This document shows, piece by piece, positions 1 through 8,200 of a DNA stretch of 13,655 bases. The position numbers were made by a program, and so were the translations under genes. This DNA comes from UBA5972 sp964600965 (GTDB lineage: Bacteria; Pseudomonadota; Alphaproteobacteria; Rhodobacterales; Rhodobacteraceae), in NCBI GenBank assembly GCA_964600965.1, contig CAZRLO010000078.1:1-13655 (forward strand). Direction: 5' to 3'. The notes beneath the pieces are model-generated. The model saw nothing but the letters and a program-made list of their open reading frames with translations. It ran no database searches and had not been told where the DNA came from. Every line of letters begins with the position of its first letter. Positions within the stretch are counted from its first letter, which is position 1.

Positions 1-1496
1 CCCGTTCCGCCAGCTGTTTCATCAGGACCTTCAAGGTTATCGTCGCCGGTACTCGGCCGCAAGCCCTCGACGAATTCTTCGTATGACAAGGATTGGTGAA
101 AGGTCAGGAACTCTATCCGCCCCTCATTCGCGAGACGCCGATACTCAGCAGTTAATGCGTCTCTATCATCTTTGAGCTCCGCTGCGGCCTCGGCTCCGAC
201 ACAGAGCCGCACTGCTTCCCATGCCGTCTGATACGTTTTGCCCGTGCCCGGCGGGCCATAGAGGATCAAGTTTACGGCGGAAGGCGAAGCTGCATTGTTT
301 GTGTCGGTCACGGTGTCCGCCTCCGGTTGGGAATTGAGCGTGTATGTGAAAACGGTCGTGCTGCTTGGGTTCGGTTCGGTACTCGTGGGCGGCGGGACTT
401 GCGCAAGATTCTGGAACTTTTCACCGCCAAGGGCCTGACAGATGTTCGGAAAGGCGTCCTTGAGCCCCATAGCTGCTGCAAGGTCGCCCGCGCGGATGGA
501 GACCTGCCTGGCTGAATTTTCCCGGGCAGGTTCGATGAAATAGTTCAGGGCGCAAAGCCTGATCCGGTTGGCGCCTTCCATCAGGTGTTCGTAGCGCTCA
601 GGGCGCTCGGTGGGCTGATCGTTTTGGTCAACTATGATGAAACCGGCATTGTGAAGACGCGCAGCGGCATCCGACTGCTCTCCCCAACCACCGTTCAGTT
701 TCGTCTTGTTCAGAATGAACCCAATCAGTGGTTTGGTTGGGTAGACACGATTTTCGCGTTCACGCGTGGAACGGACCCAATAATCGCGAGGATCACCAAA
801 GGCGTCGAAGATTTCGCTATGAACCTCAGTCGCGCGGTATTGATCGTAGGCATCCATCGCGTCTTCGATCCGGGCCCGGCCAATCTTGCCGTCCCGATCT
901 AATTCGTAGCCCAGTCGCTGCAAACAATCGAAAGCCTGTTGCTCACCAAAACCGTTGAAGAATGTCTTCGCGGTCAGTTCTTGACCGTCAGGCAAATGGC
1001 CGATCGCAGCTACTACAGTGGCTTTAGCCGGATATCGTTCGGCGTCGCGCAGCGACCATACCACAGGCTTTTTGAAGCCGCCCTTAGCAAGAAACCCGTC
1101 TAGCCCAAGCCGACTACAGTCATTCATGGCCATCTCAATTTCTTGGCGGGTCAATTTTGCGATTAAGGCCCCTTGGATTTCCTTGCTGTCGTCTGGCCCG
1201 CTTTGGTGAACAAAGTCATGGAAGTGGCCGAGAGCTGTGCGAATGCTTGACAAACCGTTATAAAGGTCAGCCCCTTCGGAGAACGAAAGCGGCGAAGGGT
1301 TTGGTTTTCCCAATCGTTTGTCTTCGGACGTATACGTGAATGGTTGAAGAACCGCTTCCCGAGTTCGGTTCATGGCCAAATCTTCGAGACCGTCCAGAAC
1401 CTGCTCTACGCGCTTTACGGAACTCAAACGAGACGAAACGCCACCTTGGTCCATTCCCTTACTTTCCAACCATACCCTGAATTCATCTTCTTTCAT
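1..1496 (-). CDS. McrB-like AAA+ NTPase, 3' end cut off by window edge
   Basis: The frame is open from the left edge to two consecutive TAA codons just upstream of the start; 498 residues are visible. Walker A GPPGTGKT is at residues 414-421. About 45 residues later comes TFHQSLSYEEFVEGLRP (from residue 465), the block typical of the AAA+ motor of McrB, the GTP-dependent translocase of type IV restriction. Walker B, the McrB Asn-Thr-x-Asp signature and any mcrC partner would lie beyond the edge. The first 400 residues probably form the specificity part; I do not recognise a named domain, though a YPTKPLIG segment lies at 252-259. ATG at 1494-1496 is chosen for its AAGGGA ribosome binding site about 6 bases upstream. 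It overlaps the nuclease/helicase gene by 14 bp, implying coupled translation. By eye its GC content is lower than its neighbour's, suggesting separate origin. The AAA+ family call is firm; the McrB subfamily is likely. Confidence 0.85.
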   Translation of the reverse strand, partial: MKEDEFRVWLESKGMDQGGVSSRLSSVKRVEQVLDGLEDLAMNRTREAVLQPFTYTSEDKRLGKPNPSPLSFSEGADLYNGLSSIRTALGHFHDFVHQSGPDDSKEIQGALIAKLTRQEIEMAMNDCSRLGLDGFLAKGGFKKPVVWSLRDAERYPAKATVVAAIGHLPDGQELTAKTFFNGFGEQQAFDCLQRLGYELDRDGKIGRARIEDAMDAYDQYRATEVHSEIFDAFGDPRDYWVRSTRERENRVYPTKPLIGFILNKTKLNGGWGEQSDAAARLHNAGFIIVDQNDQPTERPERYEHLMEGANRIRLCALNYFIEPARENSARQVSIRAGDLAAAMGLKDAFPNICQALGGEKFQNLAQVPPPTSTEPNPSSTTVFTYTLNSQPEADTVTDTNNAASPSAVNLILYGPPGTGKTYQTAWEAVRLCVGAEAAAELKDDRDALTAEYRRLANEGRIEFLTFHQSLSYEEFVEGLRPSTGDDNLEGPDETAGGT

Positions 1497-4400
1497 CGAA
1501 ATCCCTTATTACATCGGGTAGCGCGCACAGCGTATTCACCAGCTGCATTTGCCGAACAGTATTACACTTCGCCTCACGCAATCGGGGAGCTCCAAATACC
1601 AATGCGAGTCCCTTGGCGCGGGAGACCGCGACATTGATGCGGTTCAGCGAAAACAGAAACTCCATCCCGCGCGAGGTTTCTTCGGCAGACGAAGCTGTCA
1701 TGGAAACCAGGCAGACTGGCGCCTCTTGCCCCTGAAACTTGTCCACGGTTCCGACGCGAACACCCAATTGAAGGGGATCCCGCAGAGCGTTCACCTGAGC
1801 GTTGTACGGAGCGATGACAATGATGTCCGTCTCGCGCATCGGCCGCGTGCTGCCGTCCTTCTCCGTCCAGCTTCCGCCAAGGAGCTCAGTGACGGTTTTG
1901 CCAATAGCGGCGACTTCTTCCGGTGCGATCTGTGCATTGCCCTCATGCGGAACCGGCACCCAGAAAGCTCCGGCTTCGGGAAGCGCCGTGCCTGTCACGC
2001 ATTTGTTAGCCGTATCAGGATGGCTGCTCAGTCGGCCTTCATACACCTGTTCCGAGACAAACCGACAGACCTCCGGATGCATACGCCGGGATGTGGGAAG
2101 GAAGATGCCCCGCTCGGCTGGAACCGTCGCATGCTCACCGAGCATCCAATCCAGGCATGACAGATTCGCAGGCTCGGGATGTGCCCCCTGGATGACCTGC
2201 GGCAACTGCCGCGGGTCGCCCACAAGTACGATGTTTCGCGCGGCACGACCCATGGCAGCCATGTTCGCAAGTCCGACCTGGCCTGCCTCGTCCACGAACA
2301 GCCAATCAAAGGCCTGAACATTTTCGTCGCGCGAGAAGAACCACGCGGTGCCGCCCACGACATGNNNNNNNNNNNNNNNNNNNNNNNNNNNNNNNNNNNN
2401 NNNNNNNNNNNNNNNNNNNNNNNNNNNNNNNNNNNNNNNNNNNNNNNNNNNNNNNNNNNNNNNNAGGCCTGAACATTTTCGTCGCGCGAGAAGAACCACG
2501 CGGTGCCGCCCACGACATGCCCGCCATTGGCGGCCTCTGCGTTGTCGGTCGTACAATGAACATCGCAATCTTCGGGATAACCATCCTCGCTGCCAGAAAC
2601 CTTGTGCACGAGTTCGAGATTGATCGGCAGGTCTTCGTCTTCCAACGCTGAAAGACAGCCCATCAGCACATTCCTGATAGCCTCGTGGCTGTTGGATGCG
2701 ACGCCGACGCGATGGCCCTTGCGCACCAAAGACAGGATCGCGCGGGCGCTGACATAGGTCTTGCCGGTACCGGGTGGCCCCTGGATAGGCAGGACCGTCC
2801 CATCCATGTCATTCACCACGGCAATGGTGCCTGCAACAGGTTCTGCCCCGCCCAAAAGATCGCCTCGTGGGCCAGAGCCCAGACGCGGTGCAGCGCGCGA
2901 CAGCAGGTCGTCCACCGCCGTGTACCGGCGCGCGCCGCACTGATCGGCGATCACATCGCGCAAAGCACCGGCAATGACACCTGTCTGGATCGGCCAGTCC
3001 GGATGCAGCGTCAGTTGATCCGCCAAGAGGTCGGCCTTGCCCGGGCCTGCTTTGACAGTGATCTGACGGGCACGACGATCCATAGACTCGATCCCGACCG
3101 TTGTCGGGGGACTGTCGAACACTGGAACCGTCGCCTTCTTGCCGCTCCGCAGTTTCGTTTCCTGTTCGGGATAGGTGTATCGGCGCGCGAAGGATCGCTT
3201 GACGGGTTCGACAGGACCAGCTGCCTCAAGCCCGCCAAGCGCATCAAGATCGTCGAGCAGATCATCTTCGTCCTTCGCAGCGCTATCGAACACAACCCAT
3301 TGCGCGGGCTTCACCTCACGGCTGTGAAAAACGCCGAGGTTGAACAGCATATCCTGCCGCGCCTCGGGCAAGCCGGACCCCGCCAGCATGCTCCGCAATG
3401 CTTGCGTATCGGCATCCTGTTCGACCTCCTTTTCCCCGGCGTCCGGGGCAAGTGTCGGCCAAGGGCCGACGGGCCGGATGCCAACCAGCCAGTCGCGCAA
3501 TTCCTCGGTCGAGATACAGTCGACGCGGTTGTAATCCTCTATCTCGTCCAGAATCTGCTGATCCTGCGTTTCGCGCCAGCGCTCATAGGCCACGACCGAG
3601 CCACCCGCCGTCTTGACCTCGCCGTCGCGCTTGCGATCGTAAAAAGCCTCCATCGATTTGATGGAATAGTTCGGTTCCGATCCGATCAGCCCGCCGCGCA
3701 CGACAGCGAACAGATCGACGAAGCGGCGTTCCCTCAACAACCGGTCGAGGAAAGCCTCACCGATCCCATATTTCGTGGTCAGGCGTTTGAGCGCTGTGAT
3801 CTCGTATGGCGCGTAGTGATAGACGCGCGCAGTGGAGTATTGCGAAATCCGCGCGCGAAAAAACGCCAGCAAGTCGGACAATGCCCGCGCTTCTGCGTCG
3901 TGGTCATGGGCCCAGAACGCCTTGAACTCCCCGTCGAACCAGATGCCGTGCAGGTATTCGAGGCCGCCCTCGTAGTGTGGATCGCCTTCGATGTCGTAGA
4001 ACAGGTCGCCCGGCTGAGGTTCTGGCAACAGGTCGAAGCCTTTGCCAGGCTCGGGTGCCCGCAGTTCGAAATCTGGCTCCCCGGTTTTGCGGGCCTGCTG
4101 CAGGCGGGCCTGCGTGACCAAACGGGCCTGGGTGTTATCAGCCATCCCGCGGACCGGATGATCCAGCGTCGAGAGAGCCTCCAATGTGTGAACACCCGCT
4201 GTTTCAAGCTTTTTGACCTGACCACGACTGATGTTGGCGACATTGAACAAGCTGTCTTCGGCCTGCCAGACGCTATTGCAATGATCGGCCCAGCGGCACA
4301 GGCCGCAATCGGCACATGGCATCGGGCGCGTCGGCGGCGGATCCGTTACGAATGCTTCCAGCCGTTTGCGCGCCATCCGTGCATAGGCAGAGTAGTCTGC

Positions 4401-4937
4401 CAGGCGCAGCGTCGCGCGGGTGCCGTCTCCCAATTCGACATGCGCGAACTCGGGCACCACCCCCTGAATTTCCGCCAGCAGATCGGAATATAGAACCAGC
4501 TGAAGCACATGTTTGGGATCGGCTCGACGTTTCAGCTTGGTATCGGCCACCTCATAGCTGAACGGTCCGAAATCCGAAGACATCTCGACACGCTCCAGGA
4601 AATCCGACCAGCCACCCCAATTCCCCGACAGAAACGCGCCCTGAAACACAACATCCGGACCAGCAGCCAGCGCCGCGCGCGTGGCCTGGGCGTTTTCACC
4701 AAGTTTGCCGCGCGCGATTTCCATGACCGTGCGCCCGGCCTCCTTGAGATGTGCCAGGTGCGCGGCCTCGTGCGCATCGCCCTGCTTTTGCAACAGTGCT
4801 GCGTCCTCGGTGTTGTCGCCCGGCTCCGGGCCCGTTCCGCGCATATGTGCCAGATCAAGGGTGGTCGCATGTGCGCAACCTGTGAAGCGCATGAGATCCG
4901 TGGCGGACAAGAATATGCGACCGTCGAGATCCCTCAT
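1483..4937 (-). CDS. TM0106-type nuclease / SF1 helicase fusion (split by a false scaffold gap)
   Basis: Collapsing the 155-bp scaffold artefact leaves 1099 residues in one frame. Residues 1-220 are a PD-(D/E)XK nuclease of the RecB/Cas4/TM0106 type: GWSD at 109-112, ADTK at 131-134, a following QLVLYSDLL helix, and four cysteines (C21, C211, C214, C220) in AddB/Cas4 Fe-S spacing. Residues about 310-485 resemble an RNase-H-like DEDD exonuclease (DIE at 315-317, YNRVD at 469-473). The C-terminal half is an SF1 helicase: Walker A GPPGTGKT 720-727, DEAGQ 831-835, VGDPRQLPQ 854-862, DKFQGQE 1014-1020 and VAVSRAK 1051-1057. It probably unwinds and degrades nucleic acid. ATG at 4937 is preferred over an upstream TTG at 4964 because GGAG sits 5 bases before it. 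It is the first gene of the minus-strand operon, with the McrB-like gene overlapping its end. Family is clear; a defence role is inferred from context. Confidence 0.92.
2310..2519. other. Scaffold gap with duplicated 55-bp contig ends
   Basis: Bases 2365-2464 are exactly 100 Ns. The 55 bases before them (2310-2364) are identical to the 55 after (2465-2519). On the minus strand both copies encode the same segment beginning HVVGGTAWFF. Removing one copy plus the Ns (155 bp, not a multiple of three) joins the two halves of the nuclease/helicase in frame and places FVDEAGQ directly after the segment, as expected for SF1 helicases. I infer two contigs overlapping by an assembler k-mer of 55 that were joined by a default spacer and never merged. 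Little or no sequence is likely to be missing. Confidence 0.93.
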
Positions 4938-5042
4938 AGCTGCTCCATTACCTATGCAAATCAATCTCCAAGGGAATCACCTCGACAGACCGCAAGGTCA
5001 TCAATACCGTTTGAGGGTGTCAATTTCTGGCATGGAGATCAA
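4938..5042. promoter_or_regulatory. Divergent promoter region between nuclease/helicase and WYL genes
   Basis: The 105-bp gap separates two divergent starts, each with GGAG five bases upstream. A short inverted repeat, TTGA-5-TCAA, lies at 5011-5023; read on the minus strand it contains TTGACA, a consensus -35 box, but no convincing -10 box follows at 16-18 bases. WYL regulators often control adjacent divergent operons, so this repeat is a possible operator. The divergent arrangement is seen; promoter and operator placement is inference. Confidence 0.4.
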
Positions 5043-6026
5043 ATGTCTTTTGCAAAAGCGCAGGATTTGCTTCGCCTTGCCCAGATGGCGGCTTCCCGCC
5101 GGGGTGGCGTCAGCCTTGAGGACATCTGCGCCGAGTTCGATGTGTCGCATCGCACTGCTCAACGGATGACTGAGGCTCTCGAAGCAACTTTCGTGAACGT
5201 TTCGACCGCAGACGACGCAGAAAGACGGCGATACTGGCGGATGGACCCACCCTTGCCAGACCGACTGCAGCCCCGGCAGGAAACGGCGATCGAGGCGCTG
5301 GAAATTGCGGCACGTACCGCGCGCGATGAAGGGCGAATACGGCACTCACGCGCTCTGGAGGATCTCCGTGACGGGCTGCTGGCGCGATTGAGTCCAAGGG
5401 ACGCGCTTCGGTCGGAAGCCGATGCAGAGGCGGTGCTGGCTGGATTGGGCCAGGTCACGCGCCCAGGCCCTACCGTCACACTGATGCCTGCCGTGACGGA
5501 TGCGGTCATCGAAGCGCTGCGCGGTCCCTTCAGGCTGCGCGTCGGCTATGGCGCTCAGGGCGCTGCGCCGCGTGTGATCGAGCCGCATGGTATGCTACTG
5601 GGGCACCGCAGCTATCTCGTCGCCCGGCAACCCGCGCGTGGAGAAGACATCCTGAACTTCCGCATGGATCGGATTCATGAAGCGGAGGTTCTGAACGAAA
5701 GCTTTCAGCTGGCCCCGGGTTTCTCTCTAGAGACCTATGCCGCTCTGGCGTTTGGTGTCTATCAAGACCCTGAACAATATGGCGAAGTCGTGTGGCGCTT
5801 CTCACCGGAAGCCGCTGAGCGTGCCGCCGAATTCCGTTTTCACCCGACGCAAGTTATCGAACATCAGAACGATGGCAGCCTGATCGTCAGGTTCAAGGCG
5901 GCGGGCTGGCTGGAAATGGCATGGCACCTTTATCAATGGGGCGACAAGGTGGACGTGTTGGCGCCCCAAGGCTTGCGCGAATTGATTGCGGGCCACCAGA
6001 GGTCGGATTTCGACGCTCTGCCATGA
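5043..6026 (+). CDS. WYL-domain transcriptional regulator
   Basis: This 327-residue protein has the PafC/YafY-like layout. An N-terminal winged helix-turn-helix covers roughly residues 8-68 (SLEDICAEFDVSHRTAQRMTEAL at 24-46). A WYL domain follows at about 163-238, with VIEPHGMLLGHRSYLVAR in its core; only the YL of the Trp-Tyr-Leu signature is kept. A C-terminal WCX-like domain occupies about 245-320. WYL domains are thought to sense ligands such as nucleotides or nucleic acids and are common regulators of CRISPR, BREX and other defence loci. ATG at 5043 is chosen because GGAG lies 5 bases upstream and the helix-turn-helix starts right after it; the longer in-frame extension runs back through the divergent gene. 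The HEPN gene starts 22 bp downstream, so they probably share a transcript. It probably controls its own operon and the divergent nuclease/helicase-McrB operon; that is inference. Confidence 0.9.
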   Translation: MSFAKAQDLLRLAQMAASRRGGVSLEDICAEFDVSHRTAQRMTEALEATFVNVSTADDAERRRYWRMDPPLPDRLQPRQETAIEALEIAARTARDEGRIRHSRALEDLRDGLLARLSPRDALRSEADAEAVLAGLGQVTRPGPTVTLMPAVTDAVIEALRGPFRLRVGYGAQGAAPRVIEPHGMLLGHRSYLVARQPARGEDILNFRMDRIHEAEVLNESFQLAPGFSLETYAALAFGVYQDPEQYGEVVWRFSPEAAERAAEFRFHPTQVIEHQNDGSLIVRFKAAGWLEMAWHLYQWGDKVDVLAPQGLRELIAGHQRSDFDALP

Positions 6027-6048
6027 CGATATCGAACGGGAAATAAAT

Positions 6049-6714
6049 ATGAAAAACGGTCTTGATCATGCAGCCCTTAAAGCAAAACAACGCGCCATTC
6101 GCGAAGGCTTCCCCGAAACCATGGGACTGCGCGCTCATCGCGCCATCAGTTGGATCGGTCGTGCCGAAGCCTGCGGCGAGGATGATGATGCGTGCTTCAT
6201 TTTCCTTTGGATCGCATTCAACGCGGCCTACGCCGACGAGCGGGAGTTTCAGGCGGTCGCCCCGGGCGAACGCGCTGCTTTCGTGGAATACTTCGGCCGG
6301 CTGGTCGCTCTTGATCAAGACCAACGCATCTACAAGGCGCTGTGGCAGCGGTTTTCCGGCCCAGTTCGGATGCTCATGGAGAACCGGTATGTTTTCAATC
6401 CATTCTGGCAATACCACAACGGAATCGACGGGTTCGAAGATTGGGAGGATCGCTTCAAGACCTCGGCCCGCTCCTTTGCAACGTCGTTCCAAGCCGGCGA
6501 CACCGCGCGCGTCCTGAGCTTCGTCTTCGATCGGTTGTACGTCCTGCGTAATCAGCTCGTTCACGGAGGGTCGACCTGGAACAGTGGTGTGAACCGGGCG
6601 CAGGTTCGGGACGGCGCTGAAATCCTCGGGTTTCTGATGCCTGTGTTCATCGACATCATGATGGACAACCCAAATGAAAACTGGGGTAAGCCATTTTATC
6701 CCGTCGTCGAATAG
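6049..6714 (+). CDS. HEPN-domain protein with Rx4H motif, probable RNase
   Basis: The 221-residue protein is mostly helical. Near its C-terminus is RNQLVHGG, giving R167 and H172: the Rx4H motif, often preceding a small residue, that forms the active site of HEPN ribonucleases (RnlA, LsoA, Cas13, Csm6 and many abortive-infection toxins). An N-terminal helix pair around 28-60 (HRAISWIGRA and FIFLWIAFNAAY) resembles the start of Apea-like HEPN domains. HEPN domains with intact motifs usually cut RNA as dimers, so an effector or toxin role is plausible; some HEPN proteins only bind. No MNT-type antitoxin gene accompanies it. ATG at 6049 follows the WYL stop by 22 bp, with a weak GGGA upstream. 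The HEPN call is likely; activity and partner are inferred from the motif and location. Confidence 0.75.
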   Translation: MKNGLDHAALKAKQRAIREGFPETMGLRAHRAISWIGRAEACGEDDDACFIFLWIAFNAAYADEREFQAVAPGERAAFVEYFGRLVALDQDQRIYKALWQRFSGPVRMLMENRYVFNPFWQYHNGIDGFEDWEDRFKTSARSFATSFQAGDTARVLSFVFDRLYVLRNQLVHGGSTWNSGVNRAQVRDGAEILGFLMPVFIDIMMDNPNENWGKPFYPVVE

Positions 6715-6721
6715 GTTCGAA

Positions 6722-6875
6722 GTATCGCAGATCCCGGATATCGAGCGCCGCTTCTTCATCGTCGAGGCCGGATCTGTGAGCGCGCATTTCGCGTTCGGGC
6801 GGCCCGCGCCAGCATTGCCTCGAATTCGGCGTCGGGCATGCGCACAAAGCCCTGATCAGATCGGGGTGGTGTCAT
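6722..6875 (-). pseudogene. DUF6127-like phage protein, frameshifted and truncated
   Basis: An ATG at 6875 follows a GGGAG ribosome binding site, 19 bp after the stop of the preceding fragment. It opens a frame containing MPDAEFEAMLARAA and then stops. Shifting by one base near 6795-6805 resumes with GLDDEEAALDIRDLR, the hallmark of a small membrane-anchored phage protein (DUF6127-like) found late in alphaproteobacterial tail operons. The expected C-terminal hydrophobic helix is missing; similarity ends around 6722, a few bases from the HEPN stop. The family is recalled from memory and is moderately sure. Confidence 0.55.
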
Positions 6876-6894
6876 GGGCTATTTCTCCCGCCGC

Positions 6895-7122
6895 TCAGCC
6901 GACCTTGCAGCCCCAGAAGGACGTGTGATCGGCCGCGAAATTCCCATCCTGCGCGCGGAAATAACCCTGGAGTTCAACCGTATCGCCCGCCGTCAGCGGC
7001 ACCATCGTCTGCAGCCAGAGGGCCGTGGCTTCCGAGACATGCGCGCCGCTGATCTCGCCGTAGGACCCTCGGATTTCGGTCGCGCCATTCAGCACCAGCC
7101 GCCCGCGCATCCGGGCCAGTTC
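6895..7122 (-). pseudogene. C-terminal fragment of a phage tail/fibre-like protein
   Basis: A frame ending at the TGA at 6895 encodes about 71-75 residues finishing with TAGDTVELQGYFRAQDGN and a short tail GCKVG. The 'threonine-alanine-gly-asp, hydrophobic beta strand' ending resembles C-terminal jelly-roll-like domains of phage tail or fibre proteins. The internal ATG at 7110 is unlikely to be a true start: the frame continues upstream as ELAR until it meets DUF2163 sequence near 7116-7122. I read it as the 3' end of a larger gene joined by deletion. The next gene's ribosome binding site follows its stop, a native junction. Confidence 0.5.
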
Positions 7123-7427
7123 ACGCGCCAGACCTCAACCTCGGCGTTGTCCCAGCGACCGTCGAGGATGTCGGTCTCGGTGATGCGGTCCGAGGTCAGC
7201 ACGCCTTCGGCGTCCTGCGCATCGACCGAGAGGTCCGAGCCGGAACGCACCTCGGAGGCCGTCAGACCGCTCTCCGGCTGGAAGTCCGTGCCATCAAAGC
7301 TGAGCGTCCGGTCGTGGTCGGTGAAGCCGAAGGGGACGCTATCGGCCCGCGTGATCCGCCACACCCAAGCAAGCGTCGTGGTGCGCTCGTCGAGACGATC
7401 CTGCAGGGCGGGTGAGAGGGTTTTCAT
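7116..7427 (-). pseudogene. DUF2163 phage tail protein, 5' fragment
   Basis: ATG at 7427 overlaps the preceding stop as ATGA. About 104 residues are recognisable: MKTLSPALQDRLDERTTTLA, then WRITRADSVPFGFTDHDR, LSFDGTDFQPESGLTAS and DILDGRWDNAEVEVWRVNW. This is the start of the DUF2163 / BR0599-like family (gp13-like in gene transfer agents), whose full proteins are nearly 300 residues and belong to the tail-tip/baseplate hub. After RVNW the frame leaves the family and stops at 7089, so roughly two thirds is gone. Normally DUF2460 precedes it and a NlpC/P60 peptidase follows; neither is present. Confidence 0.75.
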
Positions 7428-7546
7428 CGGCAGGTTCCCGTCATGCGGTCGTCGAGATCGGCGATCCAGTTTGCCCAGTCCGGCGGAACCTCCGCGACCG
7501 TCTCGACAGCCGGCCGGGCGAGCCTCGCCTCGGCATAGGAGGCACA
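7424..7546 (-). pseudogene. 3' end of an unassigned phage tail gene
   Basis: A frame ending at the TGA at 7424 encodes SYAEARLARPAVETVAEV followed by PPDWANWIADLDDRM. Its stop overlaps the DUF2163 start (ATGA), so it is the native 3' end of the gene that preceded DUF2163. Its upstream part is replaced by tape measure sequence in another frame, with the join at about 7540-7550. I do not recognise the family; it does not look like the usual DUF2460 C-terminus. Confidence 0.45.
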
Positions 7547-7547
7547 G

Positions 7548-7958
7548 CCCGGTCGTGCGCGCAACCGCCGCCATGGCGTTGGCGGCGGCTTCCAGCGCGG
7601 GGGCCGCGGCAACCGCCAGTTGGTTCGCCAGCCCGCGCCAGATCAGCCCGAGACGGGAGATCGCGCCATTCGTGCGCTCGATCTGGTCGGCGTCCTGTTC
7701 GGAGACCACGACGCCGAAGGCTAAGACGTCCTCGGTCGCCTGGCGCAGCGTCGCGGTGTCGATGCGGCTCATGGCGATGGAGCCTTCCTCGCCAAAAAGC
7801 TGACCTGCGACCGCCGCGCGTTCTGCGGCCAGCACGAAATCCTCGATGGCGGCGTTAATCGCCCCGACGCGCTCGTCGAGCGGCAGGGCGATCAGGTCAC
7901 TGGCCGAAAGCCCCAGCCGGTCCAGCGCATCGGCAGCGGGGCCGGATCCGGCGGCCGC
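7548..7958 (-). pseudogene. Tail tape measure protein, internal fragment
   Basis: About 137 residues are recognisable, including LGLSASDLIALPLDERVGAI, AGQLFGEEGSIAMSRID, LRQATEDVLAFGVVVSEQD, ISRLGLIWRGLANQLAVAA and an alanine-rich helix. This is the tape-measure pattern where predicted helices follow a TMP domain with 'G...FG.eG' and 'lG..w.gl.nqla'. Complete tape measure proteins are several times longer; N- and C-terminal parts are both missing. It is fused in frame to the tail tube fragment upstream, giving an apparent 360-codon ORF (7089-8171) that I consider a deletion chimera. Confidence 0.7.
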
Positions 7959-8200
7959 CTGGTCCAGCACGCAGCCCGAATACATCGCATAGCGCGGCAC
8001 CTCCGGCATGCCGGTCTCGATGGACATGCTGGGCAGCGTCCAGGACCCCGACTGAAACTCGTGCGTCCAGGGGCCGGTGCCGGTCGTGGTTGGATCGCCA
8101 AAACCCGCCTTCAGCCAGAACCCGAAGGCCTCGGCGTCAAGCGGTACGACGACATCGCCATCCGCCGTCACCGCATCCTTGATCGGGGCCAGCGGATCGC
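7959..8200 (-). pseudogene. Phage tail tube protein, internal fragment
   Basis: About 80 residues read RDPLAPIKDAV, then VVVPLDAEAFGFWLKAGFGD, TGPWTHEFQSGSWTLPSMSI and MPEVPRYAMYSGC. The 'L......FG.wLk..fG.p..tg..pwtH.F.sG.w.LPS.siE.g' pattern is typical of siphovirus tail tube proteins. A GTG at 8171 could serve as a start, but similarity extends upstream to at least 8195, immediately after the DUF2182 stop. The N-terminus and the C-terminal half are lost; the 3' end is fused in frame to tape measure sequence. Confidence 0.7.

Noticed and set aside
2028..2364. A frame continuing the helicase through the Ns on its left side
   Set aside because: It is out of frame after the artefactual 155 bp; the true continuation lies in the frame ending at 1483.
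2685..4493. A 602-codon open frame on the plus strand
   Set aside because: It is antisense to the nuclease/helicase, whose motifs are complete on the other strand; it arises from GC-rich codon bias and shows no known protein pattern.
5011..5040. Defined -35/-10 promoter for the WYL gene
   Set aside because: No pair of boxes with acceptable spacing could be found; only the short TTGA-TCAA dyad is worth noting.
4509..5042. Longer N-terminus for the WYL regulator
   Set aside because: The extension covers the divergent nuclease/helicase start and promoter; ATG 5043 has a well-placed ribosome binding site and starts right at the helix-turn-helix.
6049..6714. HEPN gene as half of an MNT-HEPN toxin-antitoxin pair
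   Set aside because: No nucleotidyltransferase-like small gene is adjacent; the only partner in the transcript is the WYL regulator.
6874..7803. A 309-codon plus-strand frame rich in Arg and Ser
   Set aside because: Antisense to recognisable tail gene fragments; composition is typical of a shadow frame.
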